From the NCBI GenBank assembly GCA_028281285.1, contig JANQKF010000030.1:1-54656 (forward strand): a DNA stretch of 54,656 nucleotides. The letters are read 5' to 3'. The notes beneath the pieces are model-generated. The model was not told the DNA's origin. It did not search any database and saw nothing but the letters and a program-made list of their open reading frames with translations. A program made the translations under genes and the position numbers. Position 1 is the stretch's first letter, and the number at the start of each line of letters is the position of its first letter. This DNA comes from Cyclobacteriaceae bacterium (GTDB lineage: Bacteria > Bacteroidota > Bacteroidia > Cytophagales > Cyclobacteriaceae). This document shows, one piece after another, positions 16,863-25,998 of the stretch.

Positions 16863-17993
16863 TTAACCGCAATCTGCTTTCGCTGCTTGCAATTCTTCCT
16901 CACTGTTCACGGTAAGAATGGTACCGTCCTCATACTCAATGTCTACAGGAAATACAAGGTCTGGGCGCTCGTCAGCATCTGGATTTGCTCTGTACCAAGA
17001 CTTGATCTCCCGATAGTCTTCTCGAGACTCCACCACAATTTCTGTCAATCCATCAGGCATTACGAACGTTACAGGAAACACAAGGCTAAAGCAGGCACTC
17101 ATTCTTCTATCCGTCTCACATTCTGCTTTTGCAGCCAACAACTCCTCCTGATTATTGATCGTTACTGTGCTGTCATTTCTGTACGTAATGTTCACCGGGA
17201 AATTCAAGTCTGGTCGGGTATCCGCATCAGGATTCGCCTCATACCACTCATCTATCAATACCCAATCCTCTTTCGACTCCAGGGTAATCTGACTCTGGTC
17301 AGGCATAGTGAACGTAATTGGGAACTCAATCTGGAAACAACGACCTCTTCTTCTATCTACTTCACAAGCCGACTTTGCTTCCTGGAATTCCTCCTGACTG
17401 TTGATTGTCAATGTTTCCTCACCAAATACTACTTCGATTGGGAATACAAACTGCGGACGCTCGTCTGTATCAGGATTTGCCTGATAGAATTCTCTAATCA
17501 ACGACCAGTCTTCAGCACTATTCAGATCGATCACGCTGTTGTCTGGCAAGATCATAGAGAAAGGAAATACGAAGTCGAAGCAATTCCTCAATGCTCTGGC
17601 TCTTCTTCCGATTCTTCGTCCTTCAGAATCTCTTCCTCTAAAAATCCCTTGCTCTGCACTCAATTCACGTCCGCTCAATGCAAAGAAAGCCACTGATGCC
17701 TCTCCAACATCTGCTCCTTCCGCCAACATCAAATCCACTTCATACCCTAATTCAGGAGCCAACTTCACACTCGCCACAAAACTCTCAGAAAACTCATTCT
17801 CCAACACCACCGATGCACTGTTTGGCAAGGCATTGATGCTCACTTCCTGTTTGTTGGAAGCTCCTTCAATTGCCGCGATCAACTCTGAGTCATCTAGTAC
17901 GGGTTCTGTTCCTTCTTGCTCGTTACAGGAGTACAATGCTCCTATCATCACAATTGCCATCAACATGGACGACATCAATTTCAACTTTCTCAT
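16863..17993 (-). CDS. lipoprotein with three Cys-bounded tandem repeats
   Basis: A 376-residue protein with a lipoprotein signal (MRKLKLMSSMLMAIVMIGALYSC, Cys23), so probably surface or periplasmic. After a variable region (24-137) it carries three repeats of about 75 residues starting at Cys138, Cys219 and Cys301 and ending at Cys210, Cys292 and Cys375. Each contains FP...MPD, an EDW/EDY turn, a Y.ANPDxDxRP acidic motif resembling a calcium-binding loop, FPV/FPI and a final EELQAAKA helix. Paired Cys at repeat ends suggest one disulfide per repeat. The family is not known to me. It lies directly upstream of the ECF sigma on the same strand. Confidence 0.75.
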   Translation of the reverse strand: MRKLKLMSSMLMAIVMIGALYSCNEQEGTEPVLDDSELIAAIEGASNKQEVSINALPNSASVVLENEFSESFVASVKLAPELGYEVDLMLAEGADVGEASVAFFALSGRELSAEQGIFRGRDSEGRRIGRRARALRNCFDFVFPFSMILPDNSVIDLNSAEDWSLIREFYQANPDTDERPQFVFPIEVVFGEETLTINSQEEFQEAKSACEVDRRRGRCFQIEFPITFTMPDQSQITLESKEDWVLIDEWYEANPDADTRPDLNFPVNITYRNDSTVTINNQEELLAAKAECETDRRMSACFSLVFPVTFVMPDGLTEIVVESREDYREIKSWYRANPDADERPDLVFPVDIEYEDGTILTVNSEEELQAAKADCG

Positions 17994-18392
17994 TGTATTC
18001 AGATTTTAAATTGTTTACCCCTACACCGCATAAGTCAGTGTTCGCCCTACTTTTTTCTGAAACTTTTTTCGAAAAAAATTAAAAAAGGGCCCTGAGACCC
18101 ATTAAACAGTCATTTTGAGTGAAAAAAATTTGAGCGAAAGAATCTCGTTGATCACATGTCATTCCCGTGAAGACGGGAATCTCCTGCCTCAATCTTCAGA
18201 ATCTTTCGGTCGTTGCACTCCTCAGATTGACGTAAGGAATTATTCGTGCTGGAAGGTATAGACCCGCTCTGGGTTCAAAGCGTCCCCATTAATCGTCATT
18301 CCCGCACAGGCGGAAATCCCTGTAAATATTTGGGAGATTCTTTCCCTCTTTCCAGTATGGAATCTGGAAAGGGGTCAGAATGACATAATTGA
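17994..18392. repeat. 399-bp intergenic region with palindromic repeat element 18109-18384
   Basis: Inverted ends GTCATTTTGA (18109-18118) and TCAGAATGAC (18375-18384) bound a 276-bp stretch. Inside are two hairpins, ATTCCCGT-GAAG-ACGGGAAT (18161-18180) and ATTCCCGC-ACAG-GCGGAAAT (18298-18317), each preceded by GTC/TGTC. No protein is encoded. It belongs to the same dispersed class as the element at 8184-8309. The part next to the lipoprotein start probably holds that gene's promoter. Confidence 0.6.
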
Positions 18393-21083
18393 CTATTCGT
18401 ATCTAATAGCTTCCACCGGATTGGTACGAGCGGCTTTTAAGGAATGATAGCTTAATGCAAGAATAGTAAACACCAAACTGACAGGGATGGCGATTATAAA
18501 TGGCCAAATGCCTAAAGGGATGTGCAAACTATAATCGGCCAGCCAGGCTTCAGTGATATAGAACCCTATAGGGACAGCAATCAAAGTGGAAACAATAAGT
18601 AATGTTGCAAACTGCCGCGATAGCAAAAAAAGAATCGCTCGAACCTTTGCACCACAAATTTTTCGCAAAGCGATCTCTTTTTTCCGAGTAGCTGTGCTAA
18701 ACGAGATCATGCCCACAATGCCAAGAATCGTGATGAATACGATTATCCCTCCCAAGACAATAAGCAAGTCCAAGAACGTCTGCTCTCGCCAATAGAGCGC
18801 GTCTAACTTGTCGGAAAGTAATTTGAATTCGAAAGGGTGTGCTGCAAAGTGATTGTCCCAAATTGAAGCAATCACCGGGACTACTTCCAGAGGATCTCTT
18901 CTCTCGATTCCAATTAATAGATTACTTTCCGGAATGGTTCGATTGTCCAGGTAGAAGATTATGGGGCCTGGCTCTTCATAGGATTTCCCAAACCTGAAGT
19001 TACTCACCACTCCAACTACTTTCCATCTTCCTGAAACATTTCCCTGTCTATCCCGACCAAGGAAGTTCACTTCCAACTCACGGCCTTCCCACCCATAAGC
19101 TTCCACTGCAGCCTGATTGATCAGGACGGATCGTTCATTTTCGATGGTTCGATCGAAATCCCTACCTACAACAAAATAGGCTCCCACCGTTTCAACAAAG
19201 TCATAGCCTACACTCAAAATGCCTAAAGCCGCGGTCACTCGAGAACCATCAGGATTTTCCATAAGTTGGAAACCTTCGCCATAATAATTACTCAGGTCAC
19301 TAGTGGTTTTTGCACTTGAGCGGATATCGGGCAATCGGTTTACTTCTTGAATGAACGCATCGACATTCTTCAATGCAGATCGGTCATCGGGTACCTTGAG
19401 TTCGATAATTCCATTACGATCGAAACCCACTTCTTTGGTTTTCATAAAATGGATTTGCTGACCGATCACGACCATCCAGATAATGAGTATCGAAGAGATT
19501 GAATACTGGGCAATGATGAGACCTTTCCTCAGCACAACCCCTTTCTTACTCGTGGAGAATTTGCCCTTGAGTACTGATTGAGGCCTAAAGGAAGTGAGAT
19601 AAAATGACGGATATATTCCGGCCAGAATACCAATCCCTATTGATAGCACGACAATTCGAAGTAAGTTCTCTCCTTCAAGCAACAAGCCATAATTGATATC
19701 CATATTGGTCAATTGCTTGTAATAAGGAATGATAGGAAGCGAGATCACTATAGCCAATATTCCCGCAACCAGGGAAAGCAGTATTGCTTCTGACAAGAAC
19801 TGTGTCATCAACGATTTCCTTGTTGAACCCAGTGTCTTTCTGATCCCCACCTCAGCAGCACGATCAACGGCTTGGGCTGTGGCAAGATTAATATAATTGA
19901 TCACTGCCATGACCAGCAAAAAGAGCATCACAACTGTAAGGATTTCCAGATTGGATTTGTTGCCATGGGGATAGGGTTCACCAAGGTATTCATCGGCTAA
20001 ATAGATCTCTGTAAGTGGCTGGAATAAAAGGTTTGCTATGGCATCTGCCCTCCTTGCAAAGACCTCTTTTAAATATTTATCATTGAACTCCGGAATCTTT
20101 GCCCTAACCGATTCAATATCATTTTGCTCATTAAGCAATATATAGGTAAAGGATTTTCGCATCCAGTTGATCAGCTCTTTCTGATCGAAATAAGTGCTGT
20201 ATGAAATCAGCGCCTGAAAAGGCAAGTGCGTATGTGGATCAGGGTTTTTGATCACTCCTGAGATTTTAATGTCCATTGGAGGCCGAAGCCCCGAATAGAT
20301 GAGCGTCTCCCCAACCACATCTGTTCTACCTAATAATCGAAGCGCAAGATCTTCGGTGATCACTACCGTATTGGGTTCTGTAAGGGCAGTTTCCTGATTT
20401 CCTCCAATGAGCTCATGACTAAAGACCTTAAAGAAGTTTTCGTCCGTAACAAAGAAATCCGGTGACTCGATGCTGATATCTCCTTTGGCTAAGGTATTCG
20501 TTCCTCCGATTCTGCGGGTTCTTGTGAATTCCATTACCTCGGGAAAATCAGCTTTTAAGGTAGGACCTACAGGTTGCCCGGCATCTGCCTGCTGATTCAA
20601 ATTATCACCATAAGTGACATCGTAAATCACCCGATAAATACGATCAGCATTTTCGAAATGTTGATCGTACGAACTTTGATCATTGATATAAAACCAAATC
20701 AAGAAGCCAATGCAAATACTCACCGCCAGACCTGTAACATTCAACACTGCATGCACCCTTCTTTTATTGAGATTTCTGATGGCGGTCTTAAAATGCATAG
20801 GCATTCTTGAAAGCAAGGAAGGCTTTCGTTCCCACGGTGGCCTACCATCATTCTTCGAACGTGCATTGTAAAACTCATTCGCCAAATCCTTTGGTGTGGA
20901 CATTGACTTTTCTACAGCCACTTTAAACGCCTCTTCTTTTGAATAACCTTCTTCAAGATATTCATCGATGCGATCCAGAAGATGGCTTTCCAATTCTTCA
21001 ATATATCCCGGCTCCAAGCCCTGCTGCTTGTTGAGTTCCTTTTTCCAGCCCTCAACAGCCTTGTTTAAGTCAAACTCTTTCAT
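18393..21083 (-). CDS. ABC transporter permease (MacB/FtsX type) with N-terminal prefix domain 1
   Basis: An 896-residue protein. The N-terminal 75 residues (LNKAVEGWKKEL...DEYLEEGYSKEEAFKVAVEKSM) resemble a permease prefix domain. A membrane segment follows (about 110-130) with a large periplasmic MacB_PCD domain, three segments (about 380-500), a second periplasmic domain, and three final FtsX helices ending in AARTNPVEAIRYE. It is one half of a MacB-like exporter or mechanotransmitter; the ATPase gene is not adjacent. It overlaps the PadR gene upstream by ATGA, so PadR most likely represses this operon. Confidence 0.85.
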   Translation of the reverse strand: MKEFDLNKAVEGWKKELNKQQGLEPGYIEELESHLLDRIDEYLEEGYSKEEAFKVAVEKSMSTPKDLANEFYNARSKNDGRPPWERKPSLLSRMPMHFKTAIRNLNKRRVHAVLNVTGLAVSICIGFLIWFYINDQSSYDQHFENADRIYRVIYDVTYGDNLNQQADAGQPVGPTLKADFPEVMEFTRTRRIGGTNTLAKGDISIESPDFFVTDENFFKVFSHELIGGNQETALTEPNTVVITEDLALRLLGRTDVVGETLIYSGLRPPMDIKISGVIKNPDPHTHLPFQALISYSTYFDQKELINWMRKSFTYILLNEQNDIESVRAKIPEFNDKYLKEVFARRADAIANLLFQPLTEIYLADEYLGEPYPHGNKSNLEILTVVMLFLLVMAVINYINLATAQAVDRAAEVGIRKTLGSTRKSLMTQFLSEAILLSLVAGILAIVISLPIIPYYKQLTNMDINYGLLLEGENLLRIVVLSIGIGILAGIYPSFYLTSFRPQSVLKGKFSTSKKGVVLRKGLIIAQYSISSILIIWMVVIGQQIHFMKTKEVGFDRNGIIELKVPDDRSALKNVDAFIQEVNRLPDIRSSAKTTSDLSNYYGEGFQLMENPDGSRVTAALGILSVGYDFVETVGAYFVVGRDFDRTIENERSVLINQAAVEAYGWEGRELEVNFLGRDRQGNVSGRWKVVGVVSNFRFGKSYEEPGPIIFYLDNRTIPESNLLIGIERRDPLEVVPVIASIWDNHFAAHPFEFKLLSDKLDALYWREQTFLDLLIVLGGIIVFITILGIVGMISFSTATRKKEIALRKICGAKVRAILFLLSRQFATLLIVSTLIAVPIGFYITEAWLADYSLHIPLGIWPFIIAIPVSLVFTILALSYHSLKAARTNPVEAIRYE

Positions 21084-21424
21084 CCTAGTTCAAGTGTTGG
21101 ATTGTTTCCCCAAAGAACATTTAAGGCCGAATTGACATTTTGCCATTGTGCTCTTACCACCTCGCGCTCTTCCTTGCCTTTAGCAGTGATGGTATAGTAT
21201 TTTCGCTTCCTTCCATTGTCCAAAATCACCCATTCCGATTGAATGAGTCCATCACTTTCCATCCGATGAAGCACCGGATAAAGCATCGCATCTGTCCAGG
21301 TTAATTCGCCTTGAGAAAGGCTTTCTACATTCTTGATGATTTGGTAACCATAGCTTTTGCCATGGGAGAGTAAGGAGAGAATCAGCGGTTTGGAAGAGGC
21401 CGCAACCAACGTTTTATAAGCCAT
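21080..21424 (-). CDS. PadR-family transcriptional repressor
   Basis: A 114-residue PadR protein. The winged helix has PLILSLLSHGKSYGYQIIKNVESLS and TWTDAMLYPVLHRMESDGLI, then NGRKRKYYTITAKGKEE. The family represses neighbouring permease or detoxification genes until a ligand binds. The stop overlaps the permease start (ATGA). Two 20-bp direct repeats sit just upstream (21437-21479), a candidate operator. Confidence 0.92.
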   Translation of the reverse strand: MAYKTLVAASSKPLILSLLSHGKSYGYQIIKNVESLSQGELTWTDAMLYPVLHRMESDGLIQSEWVILDNGRKRKYYTITAKGKEEREVVRAQWQNVNSALNVLWGNNPTLELG

Positions 21425-21436
21425 AACACGATTTTT

Positions 21437-21479
21437 TACATAATGTCATTAGGTAATTATACATAATAACGTTAGGTAA
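21437..21479. promoter_or_regulatory. two 20-bp direct repeats upstream of the PadR gene
   Basis: Units at 21437-21456 and 21460-21479 (both TACATAAT...TTAGGTAA in outline) differ at three positions and have a 23-bp period. They lie 13-55 bp upstream of the PadR start. Autoregulation is usual in PadR operons, so a PadR operator is the simplest reading. Confidence 0.5.
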
Positions 21480-21673
21480 AAGAATTTGGTTGTCAGGCTC
21501 TCAAAACAATTTCCATAGTTGAACTGGTGTGTGTGTGATCAATATAGAGCAATACAATAGCGAGAAGCTTAAGTCGCGTATTCAACAATGAAATCCCTTG
21601 ATGAGTAAGGGTAAGACTCCATCCAAAGCACCAGACACCACACGACCGCAACCTCCGCGGTTACTCTTTGTAT

Positions 21674-22198
21674 CTATGGTCTTCGGCTATAACGAATTTT
21701 AGTGATCAGATTCGTATTCGGATCATAATGGATCGCGAAACCTTCGTCTGACACAATCGTCTGACCGTTAGACGTGCCAACAATATCAAGGACAATTGTT
21801 TTCGTATACCGATTGGTGAAGGAAACTGGGAAAATGGTAGAAAGCACACTGATATTATCCCCAACCTTAAATATACTGCCATTGTAATGTATTGGGATTC
21901 CTGATCCGGTGATCTCAAAGTCCCTTAATTTACCATCAAGCATCTTGAATTCTCCCTGACCCAAATACCTCAGCACCTTTACGGTAACGCCTTCAATCTC
22001 CCAGTTTTCTATAACAGTAAGGGGTGTCCCCATTCCCACGTAGGGTCCTAGAGAATTTACTATGGTCGTCTCGGAATTTCCCATGACAATGGCATTGTTC
22101 ACCTTAAAATCAGTGACTGAAATCTGCGTTCTTGGCACTTGAGAATTGGCTGTCTGAGCCAAGATAATTAGCAAAAAGTGTATATATATTTGTCTCAT
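21674..22198 (-). CDS. small exported protein of unknown function
   Basis: A 174-residue protein starting at the ATG at 22198, which gives a signal peptide (RQIYIHFLLIILAQTANSQ). The mature part is beta-rich (VTDFKVNNAIVMGNSETTIVNSLG, VKVLRYLGQGEFKMLDGKL, GDNISVLSTIFPVSFTNRY) and has no Cys and no catalytic signature that I recognise. It fits a secreted immunity-, inhibitor- or scaffold-like protein of about 17 kDa. No operon partner: it sits between two divergent PadR modules. An in-frame upstream extension (22199-22414) is treated separately as a possible peptidase remnant. Confidence 0.5.
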   Translation of the reverse strand: MRQIYIHFLLIILAQTANSQVPRTQISVTDFKVNNAIVMGNSETTIVNSLGPYVGMGTPLTVIENWEIEGVTVKVLRYLGQGEFKMLDGKLRDFEITGSGIPIHYNGSIFKVGDNISVLSTIFPVSFTNRYTKTIVLDIVGTSNGQTIVSDEGFAIHYDPNTNLITKIRYSRRP

Positions 22199-22414
22199 TT
22201 TTCTCGTTTTATTGGGTATGCAGGATACTGAGAATGTTCCATCACCAGATGCATTAAAACGTGTAAAGATGAAGGGCTCCGGATTTACCCTAACAAAGGT
22301 ACCATTCATTTCCAATTTAGTCTGAATGTGCACATGGGTATTTATGTCTTCATCACATGCGTTTCCAATATATACCAACAGAAGTTTGGCTCGCAGAGAT
22401 AGTTCATCTTGAGA
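22199..22414 (-). pseudogene. possible remnant of an M23-type peptidase C-terminus
   Basis: Upstream of and in frame with the exported protein, the translation contains IGNACDEDINTHVHIQ and later NGTFVRVNPEPF. The H-x-H followed by hydrophobic and Q, and the NG-V-NPEPF tail, resemble the end of LytM/M23 peptidase domains (HLHFE and a following strand). Only about 70 residues are present, bounded upstream by a stop at 22415-22417. Without the first metal-binding motif it cannot be active. Weak evidence. Confidence 0.25.
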
Positions 22415-22470
22415 TTAATTTCCGCAGATGCAACCTGCTTAAAGAAACGTAATCTCTTATATGTTTAACA

Positions 22471-22482
22471 AAGTATATACTT
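22471..22482. promoter_or_regulatory. palindrome AAGTATATACTT upstream of the second PadR gene
   Basis: A perfect 12-bp palindrome lies 26 bp before the ATG at 22509, inside an AT-rich stretch that includes a TTTGAC and a TATATATAA. It is a candidate operator or promoter element for this PadR gene. Confidence 0.4.
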
Positions 22483-22508
22483 ATATTAGTTTGACAAAAT
22501 ATATATAA

Positions 22509-22835
22509 ATGAAAGGCAACTACTTAGGTGAATTCGAAGAGTTGGTAATGCTCACTTGTGCTTTGTTAAAGGAAGAAGCCTACGGGATCAATATTGTGGA
22601 AGAGATCAAGGCCCGAATGGATCGTTCAGTCAATCTCAGTGCGGTGCATGTGACACTCTACCGATTGGAAGACAAAGGGCTTGTGACCTCGACCATGGGT
22701 GGGGCCACTGCTCAACGAGGAGGCAGACGGAAGCGCATCTTTCAGCTGACTTCCCTTGGTTATCGAATTCTTAGAGAAACGAATGAGAAGCGCCAGAGCC
22801 TCTGGAATCTTATTCCCGAACTGAAGATGTTGTAG
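22509..22835 (+). CDS. PadR-family transcriptional repressor
   Basis: A 108-residue PadR protein with LGEFEELVMLTCALLKEEAYGINIVEEI, a recognition region VNLSAVHVTLYRLEDKGLV and the wing segment RGGRRKRIFQLTSLGYRIL. It is only distantly like the PadR at 21080-21424. The permease gene starts 1 bp after its stop, so it most likely controls that exporter. Promoter-proximal DNA contains a 12-bp palindrome. Confidence 0.92.
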   Translation: MKGNYLGEFEELVMLTCALLKEEAYGINIVEEIKARMDRSVNLSAVHVTLYRLEDKGLVTSTMGGATAQRGGRRKRIFQLTSLGYRILRETNEKRQSLWNLIPELKML

Positions 22836-22836
22836 C

Positions 22837-25452
22837 GTGGAGACACAAGCACCTACACCACCTAAGTGGATTTTGAAGGTCCTGAGATCATTCTGTCCCG
22901 AACATTTGCAGGAAAGCATCATCGGTGACCTTTTAGAACAATATGAACTCAATATCAGCCGCAGAAGCGGAGCAATGTCGAACTGGCTGTTTTTGTATAA
23001 CACCTTTCGATTTTTCCGCCTTGGCATTTTAAGCAGAAATCAATTCGGAAATCACTCAAATTTTTTGGCCATGTACAAGAACTACTTCAAAACATCAATT
23101 CGAAGCTTGTTGAAGAACAAGTTCTTTTTCACGCTTAACGTCCTAGGACTTTCCATTGGAATCGCAGCGTGTTTGCTATGCTACCTTCATATAAAATACG
23201 AACTCAGCTATGATCGCTACAATCCGAATGCGGATGACATTTATCGCGTAGTCACCGGTGATGTAGATACCGGCCAAGGTTGGGTCATGGTCTCGGCCCC
23301 AATGCCTCCGAACATTCAAAGCAGGGTGCCTGAGGTGGAAGCCTTTACCCGGCTAACCGGTTTCACACGAGACCCAAAGGTTACCGTAGAATACAACAGG
23401 AATATATTCTCCGAAGGCAAGTTCTTTATGGCTGATCCTGAGATTCTCACCATGTTCGATTTCCAAATGGTGCGCGGAGATCGAAATACGGTATTGTCGG
23501 ACATGAACTCAGTGATTATTTCACAATCTATGGCCGAGAAATACTTTGGTGGCAACGATCCCATCGGAGAACAATTGAATGTCGATTCCAGGTTGGATTT
23601 TACTATCACAGGCGTTTTTGAGGACGTGCCTCACAACTCGCATTTCCATATGGACTTTTTGATTTCGTTCCAAAACCTGGAGCGAGTGAAAAGCGGATCA
23701 AGCCTGACCAGCAATTGGGGGCAGTTCAATTACTATGCTTATCTCCAATTGGCGAAGGGATCGGATCAAGCAGAAGTTCAAGCTAAAATCCAAGATATCT
23801 CCTTGAATATTGGATCAAACCGAAATTTTGAAATGTCGAGCATTGGTATTCAGAAAATGACCGATATCCATTTTGTTGACAATAGGGGTAATATGAAGCC
23901 ATCTTACAATTTCAAGTACATCTATATCTATACAGCCATTGCGGTCGCCATCCTATTTATTTCCTTTATCAATTTTGTGAACCTTAGCATTGCAGCTTCC
24001 ACAAAGCGAATCAAGGAAGTCGGGGTACGAAAAGTAGTTGGGGCAATACGTAGTCAATTGGTAACTCAATTTGTGACTGAGTCATTATTGGTGGCTTTCT
24101 TCGCTCTGGGTGCAGCCTTGCTTCTTTCCCAATTCCTATTTATTCCAGCCGTAAATGAGTTGATGGAGAGTCAGGTGGCCTTTGATTTTTCTGACCCAAT
24201 GTTACTTACCATTTTGGTCGGATTACTCCTTTTGATCTCACTCTCATCAGGTTCATATATTGCGTTCTTCGTGGTTTCCTTCCAACCAATAGCGGCATTA
24301 AAAGGTGCTATGAAAGCAGGTGGCAAAGGTCGAGGGTTAAAGAATGCCCTGCTTGGATTGCAGTTCCTAATCTCAACAATTTTGATCGTTTCAAGTGTAT
24401 TCATCTATCAGCAGTTGCTTTTCATGAAGGACAAAGATTTGGGCCTTGACAAGGACAGGGTGCTGAATGTTGCATTAAACAACGCGGATGCACAGAGTAA
24501 AAGCAGCCTGTTGAAAGCAGAGATCGCTCAGATATCCGGGGTACGGTCAATTTCCGCCTCCAGTTTCCTTCCAGGAGGTGCAAATGGCAATCATGGGATC
24601 GATTATGAAGGAAGAACTGAGGATCAAAGCATGTTCATCATATACATTGATGAAGACTTTATTGAAACTGTGGGTTTGGAATTGATTGAAGGTGATCTTG
24701 AACAAATCAGCGATCCAAGTTCTGAAAAAAGTGTAAGGTATATTTTAAACGAATCAGCTCTAAAAATGATAGGTTGGGAAACGGCTCTGGGAAAATCGTT
24801 TACGGCCTTTGGGTCTAGAAACATGCTGCCGGTAGACGGAGTAGTGAAAGATTATAATTTCAGGTCATTGCACCATCAGGTGGCTCCTTGTGTATTGGCC
24901 ATTGTCAAGAACCGTAAACAGAATCAGTTGAACATTAAGATAAGTGGGGACCTTGCGGGTACCTTGGCACAAATCGAGACTGCCTTCTACAAGGTACTTC
25001 CGGAGATGGAGTTTGAATATGGCTTTATGGATGAGCAGTTTGACCGGCTCTACAAAGCAGAGAATCGAACGAGTAAAATTGTCGGTGCACTCACAGTAGT
25101 AGCAATTGTTTTGGCGGTCTTAGGACTATATGCTCTACTCACCTATGCGATTCAGGAGCGTACTAAGGAGCTTGCGATTAGAAAGGTCCTGGGGATCAAA
25201 CTACAAGGAACGTTATTCTTACTTTCTAATAATTACGTTCGTATAATGATTGTGACCAATATCATGGCCATCCCAATCACCTTCTACATGTTGGATGGAT
25301 GGTTAGGCAACTTCAGTTATCGCATCAACCTGAGTCCTCTCACCTTTGCCTTGATCATCGTGCTTTCATTCGGGTTTATCTTCGCCATTGCCGGGCTCAA
25401 AACTTTCCAGACTGGGCGGATTAATCCTACGGAGGCACTTAGGAATGAATGA
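22837..25452 (+). CDS. ABC transporter permease (MacB/FtsX type) with N-terminal prefix domain 2
   Basis: An 871-residue protein beginning with GTG at 22837. Residues 1-60 hold FCPEHLQESIIGDLLEQYE, the pattern of Bacteroidota permease prefix domain 2, followed by KTSIRSLLKNKFFFTLNVLGLSIGIAACLLC (first membrane helix), a MacB_PCD domain, three helices near 365-480, a second periplasmic domain and final FtsX helices ending GRINPTEALRNE. The second member of this permease class in the window is at 18393-21083. The ATPase subunit is not adjacent. The substrate is unknown. Confidence 0.85.
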   Translation: METQAPTPPKWILKVLRSFCPEHLQESIIGDLLEQYELNISRRSGAMSNWLFLYNTFRFFRLGILSRNQFGNHSNFLAMYKNYFKTSIRSLLKNKFFFTLNVLGLSIGIAACLLCYLHIKYELSYDRYNPNADDIYRVVTGDVDTGQGWVMVSAPMPPNIQSRVPEVEAFTRLTGFTRDPKVTVEYNRNIFSEGKFFMADPEILTMFDFQMVRGDRNTVLSDMNSVIISQSMAEKYFGGNDPIGEQLNVDSRLDFTITGVFEDVPHNSHFHMDFLISFQNLERVKSGSSLTSNWGQFNYYAYLQLAKGSDQAEVQAKIQDISLNIGSNRNFEMSSIGIQKMTDIHFVDNRGNMKPSYNFKYIYIYTAIAVAILFISFINFVNLSIAASTKRIKEVGVRKVVGAIRSQLVTQFVTESLLVAFFALGAALLLSQFLFIPAVNELMESQVAFDFSDPMLLTILVGLLLLISLSSGSYIAFFVVSFQPIAALKGAMKAGGKGRGLKNALLGLQFLISTILIVSSVFIYQQLLFMKDKDLGLDKDRVLNVALNNADAQSKSSLLKAEIAQISGVRSISASSFLPGGANGNHGIDYEGRTEDQSMFIIYIDEDFIETVGLELIEGDLEQISDPSSEKSVRYILNESALKMIGWETALGKSFTAFGSRNMLPVDGVVKDYNFRSLHHQVAPCVLAIVKNRKQNQLNIKISGDLAGTLAQIETAFYKVLPEMEFEYGFMDEQFDRLYKAENRTSKIVGALTVVAIVLAVLGLYALLTYAIQERTKELAIRKVLGIKLQGTLFLLSNNYVRIMIVTNIMAIPITFYMLDGWLGNFSYRINLSPLTFALIIVLSFGFIFAIAGLKTFQTGRINPTEALRNE

Positions 25453-25456
25453 TCAA

Positions 25457-25535
25457 GTCACGTCTGAGCGTAGCGAATGGGTCTCCTATTCGTGGAAAGA
25501 GATTCTTCGCTTCACTTTGTTTCACTCTGAATGGC
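25457..25535. repeat. decayed copy of the GTCA..TGAC palindromic intergenic element
   Basis: The gap between convergent genes holds GTCACGTCTGA near 25457 and TCTGAATGG near 25527, plus an internal GAGATTC near 25499. Ends resemble those of 8184-8309 and 18109-18384, with more mismatches. Confidence 0.3.
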
Positions 25536-25542
25536 GTAATGT

Positions 25543-25998
25543 TTAGTCTTTAACAGGAGCGTACGGGTTAATCTCCTTGAGCATTTCCTCGAAGGCACGA
25601 AGGTCTTTCAACTTGAGCCAGCTTACCTTGATTTTGTGCTGGTTCATGTTTTCCTCGTCATCCAAAATATTGAGACCAATATGCAGATGATCTGTCTCAA
25701 AGTAACTATCAAAATTGTAGTTATTGATTAACAGCGAGTTCTGCTTTTTGGAGAAAAGCCTCCTGGTGTTGATTAGAATTCCATTTTTCTCAGCGGGTAC
25801 GACCTGAGTATATACCGGCCAATTCACAATGGATGACATAAAGCCGAATACGGGAGCTACACCCGCCAATAAGATGATGTTACTCATCTCAGGTAGAAAA
25901 ACGAATTTGTAAACGAATATGAATACGATAAAGAGACCGTAGAAATACAGCAGGTATTTATAGCGGTTGACCTTCCCTTTGTTGTTGATTTCCTTCAT
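25543..25998 (-). CDS. small membrane protein of unknown function
   Basis: A 151-residue protein with two membrane segments (about 12-32 and 38-60) and a soluble C-terminal part (about 70-151) with FETDHLHIGL and KDLRAFEEMLKEINPYAP, which resembles PH-like or YcxB-type cytoplasmic domains in layout. I do not recognise a specific family. It overlaps the SpoU methylase gene by ATGA (25995-25998), so the two are co-translated. No transport or catalytic signature is visible. Confidence 0.55.
   Translation of the reverse strand: MKEINNKGKVNRYKYLLYFYGLFIVFIFVYKFVFLPEMSNIILLAGVAPVFGFMSSIVNWPVYTQVVPAEKNGILINTRRLFSKKQNSLLINNYNFDSYFETDHLHIGLNILDDEENMNQHKIKVSWLKLKDLRAFEEMLKEINPYAPVKD

Noticed and set aside
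16806-17696. Plus-strand open frame of 296 codons
   Set aside because: It lies wholly opposite the repetitive lipoprotein gene and has no family resemblance; it is open only because of the codon pattern on the other strand.
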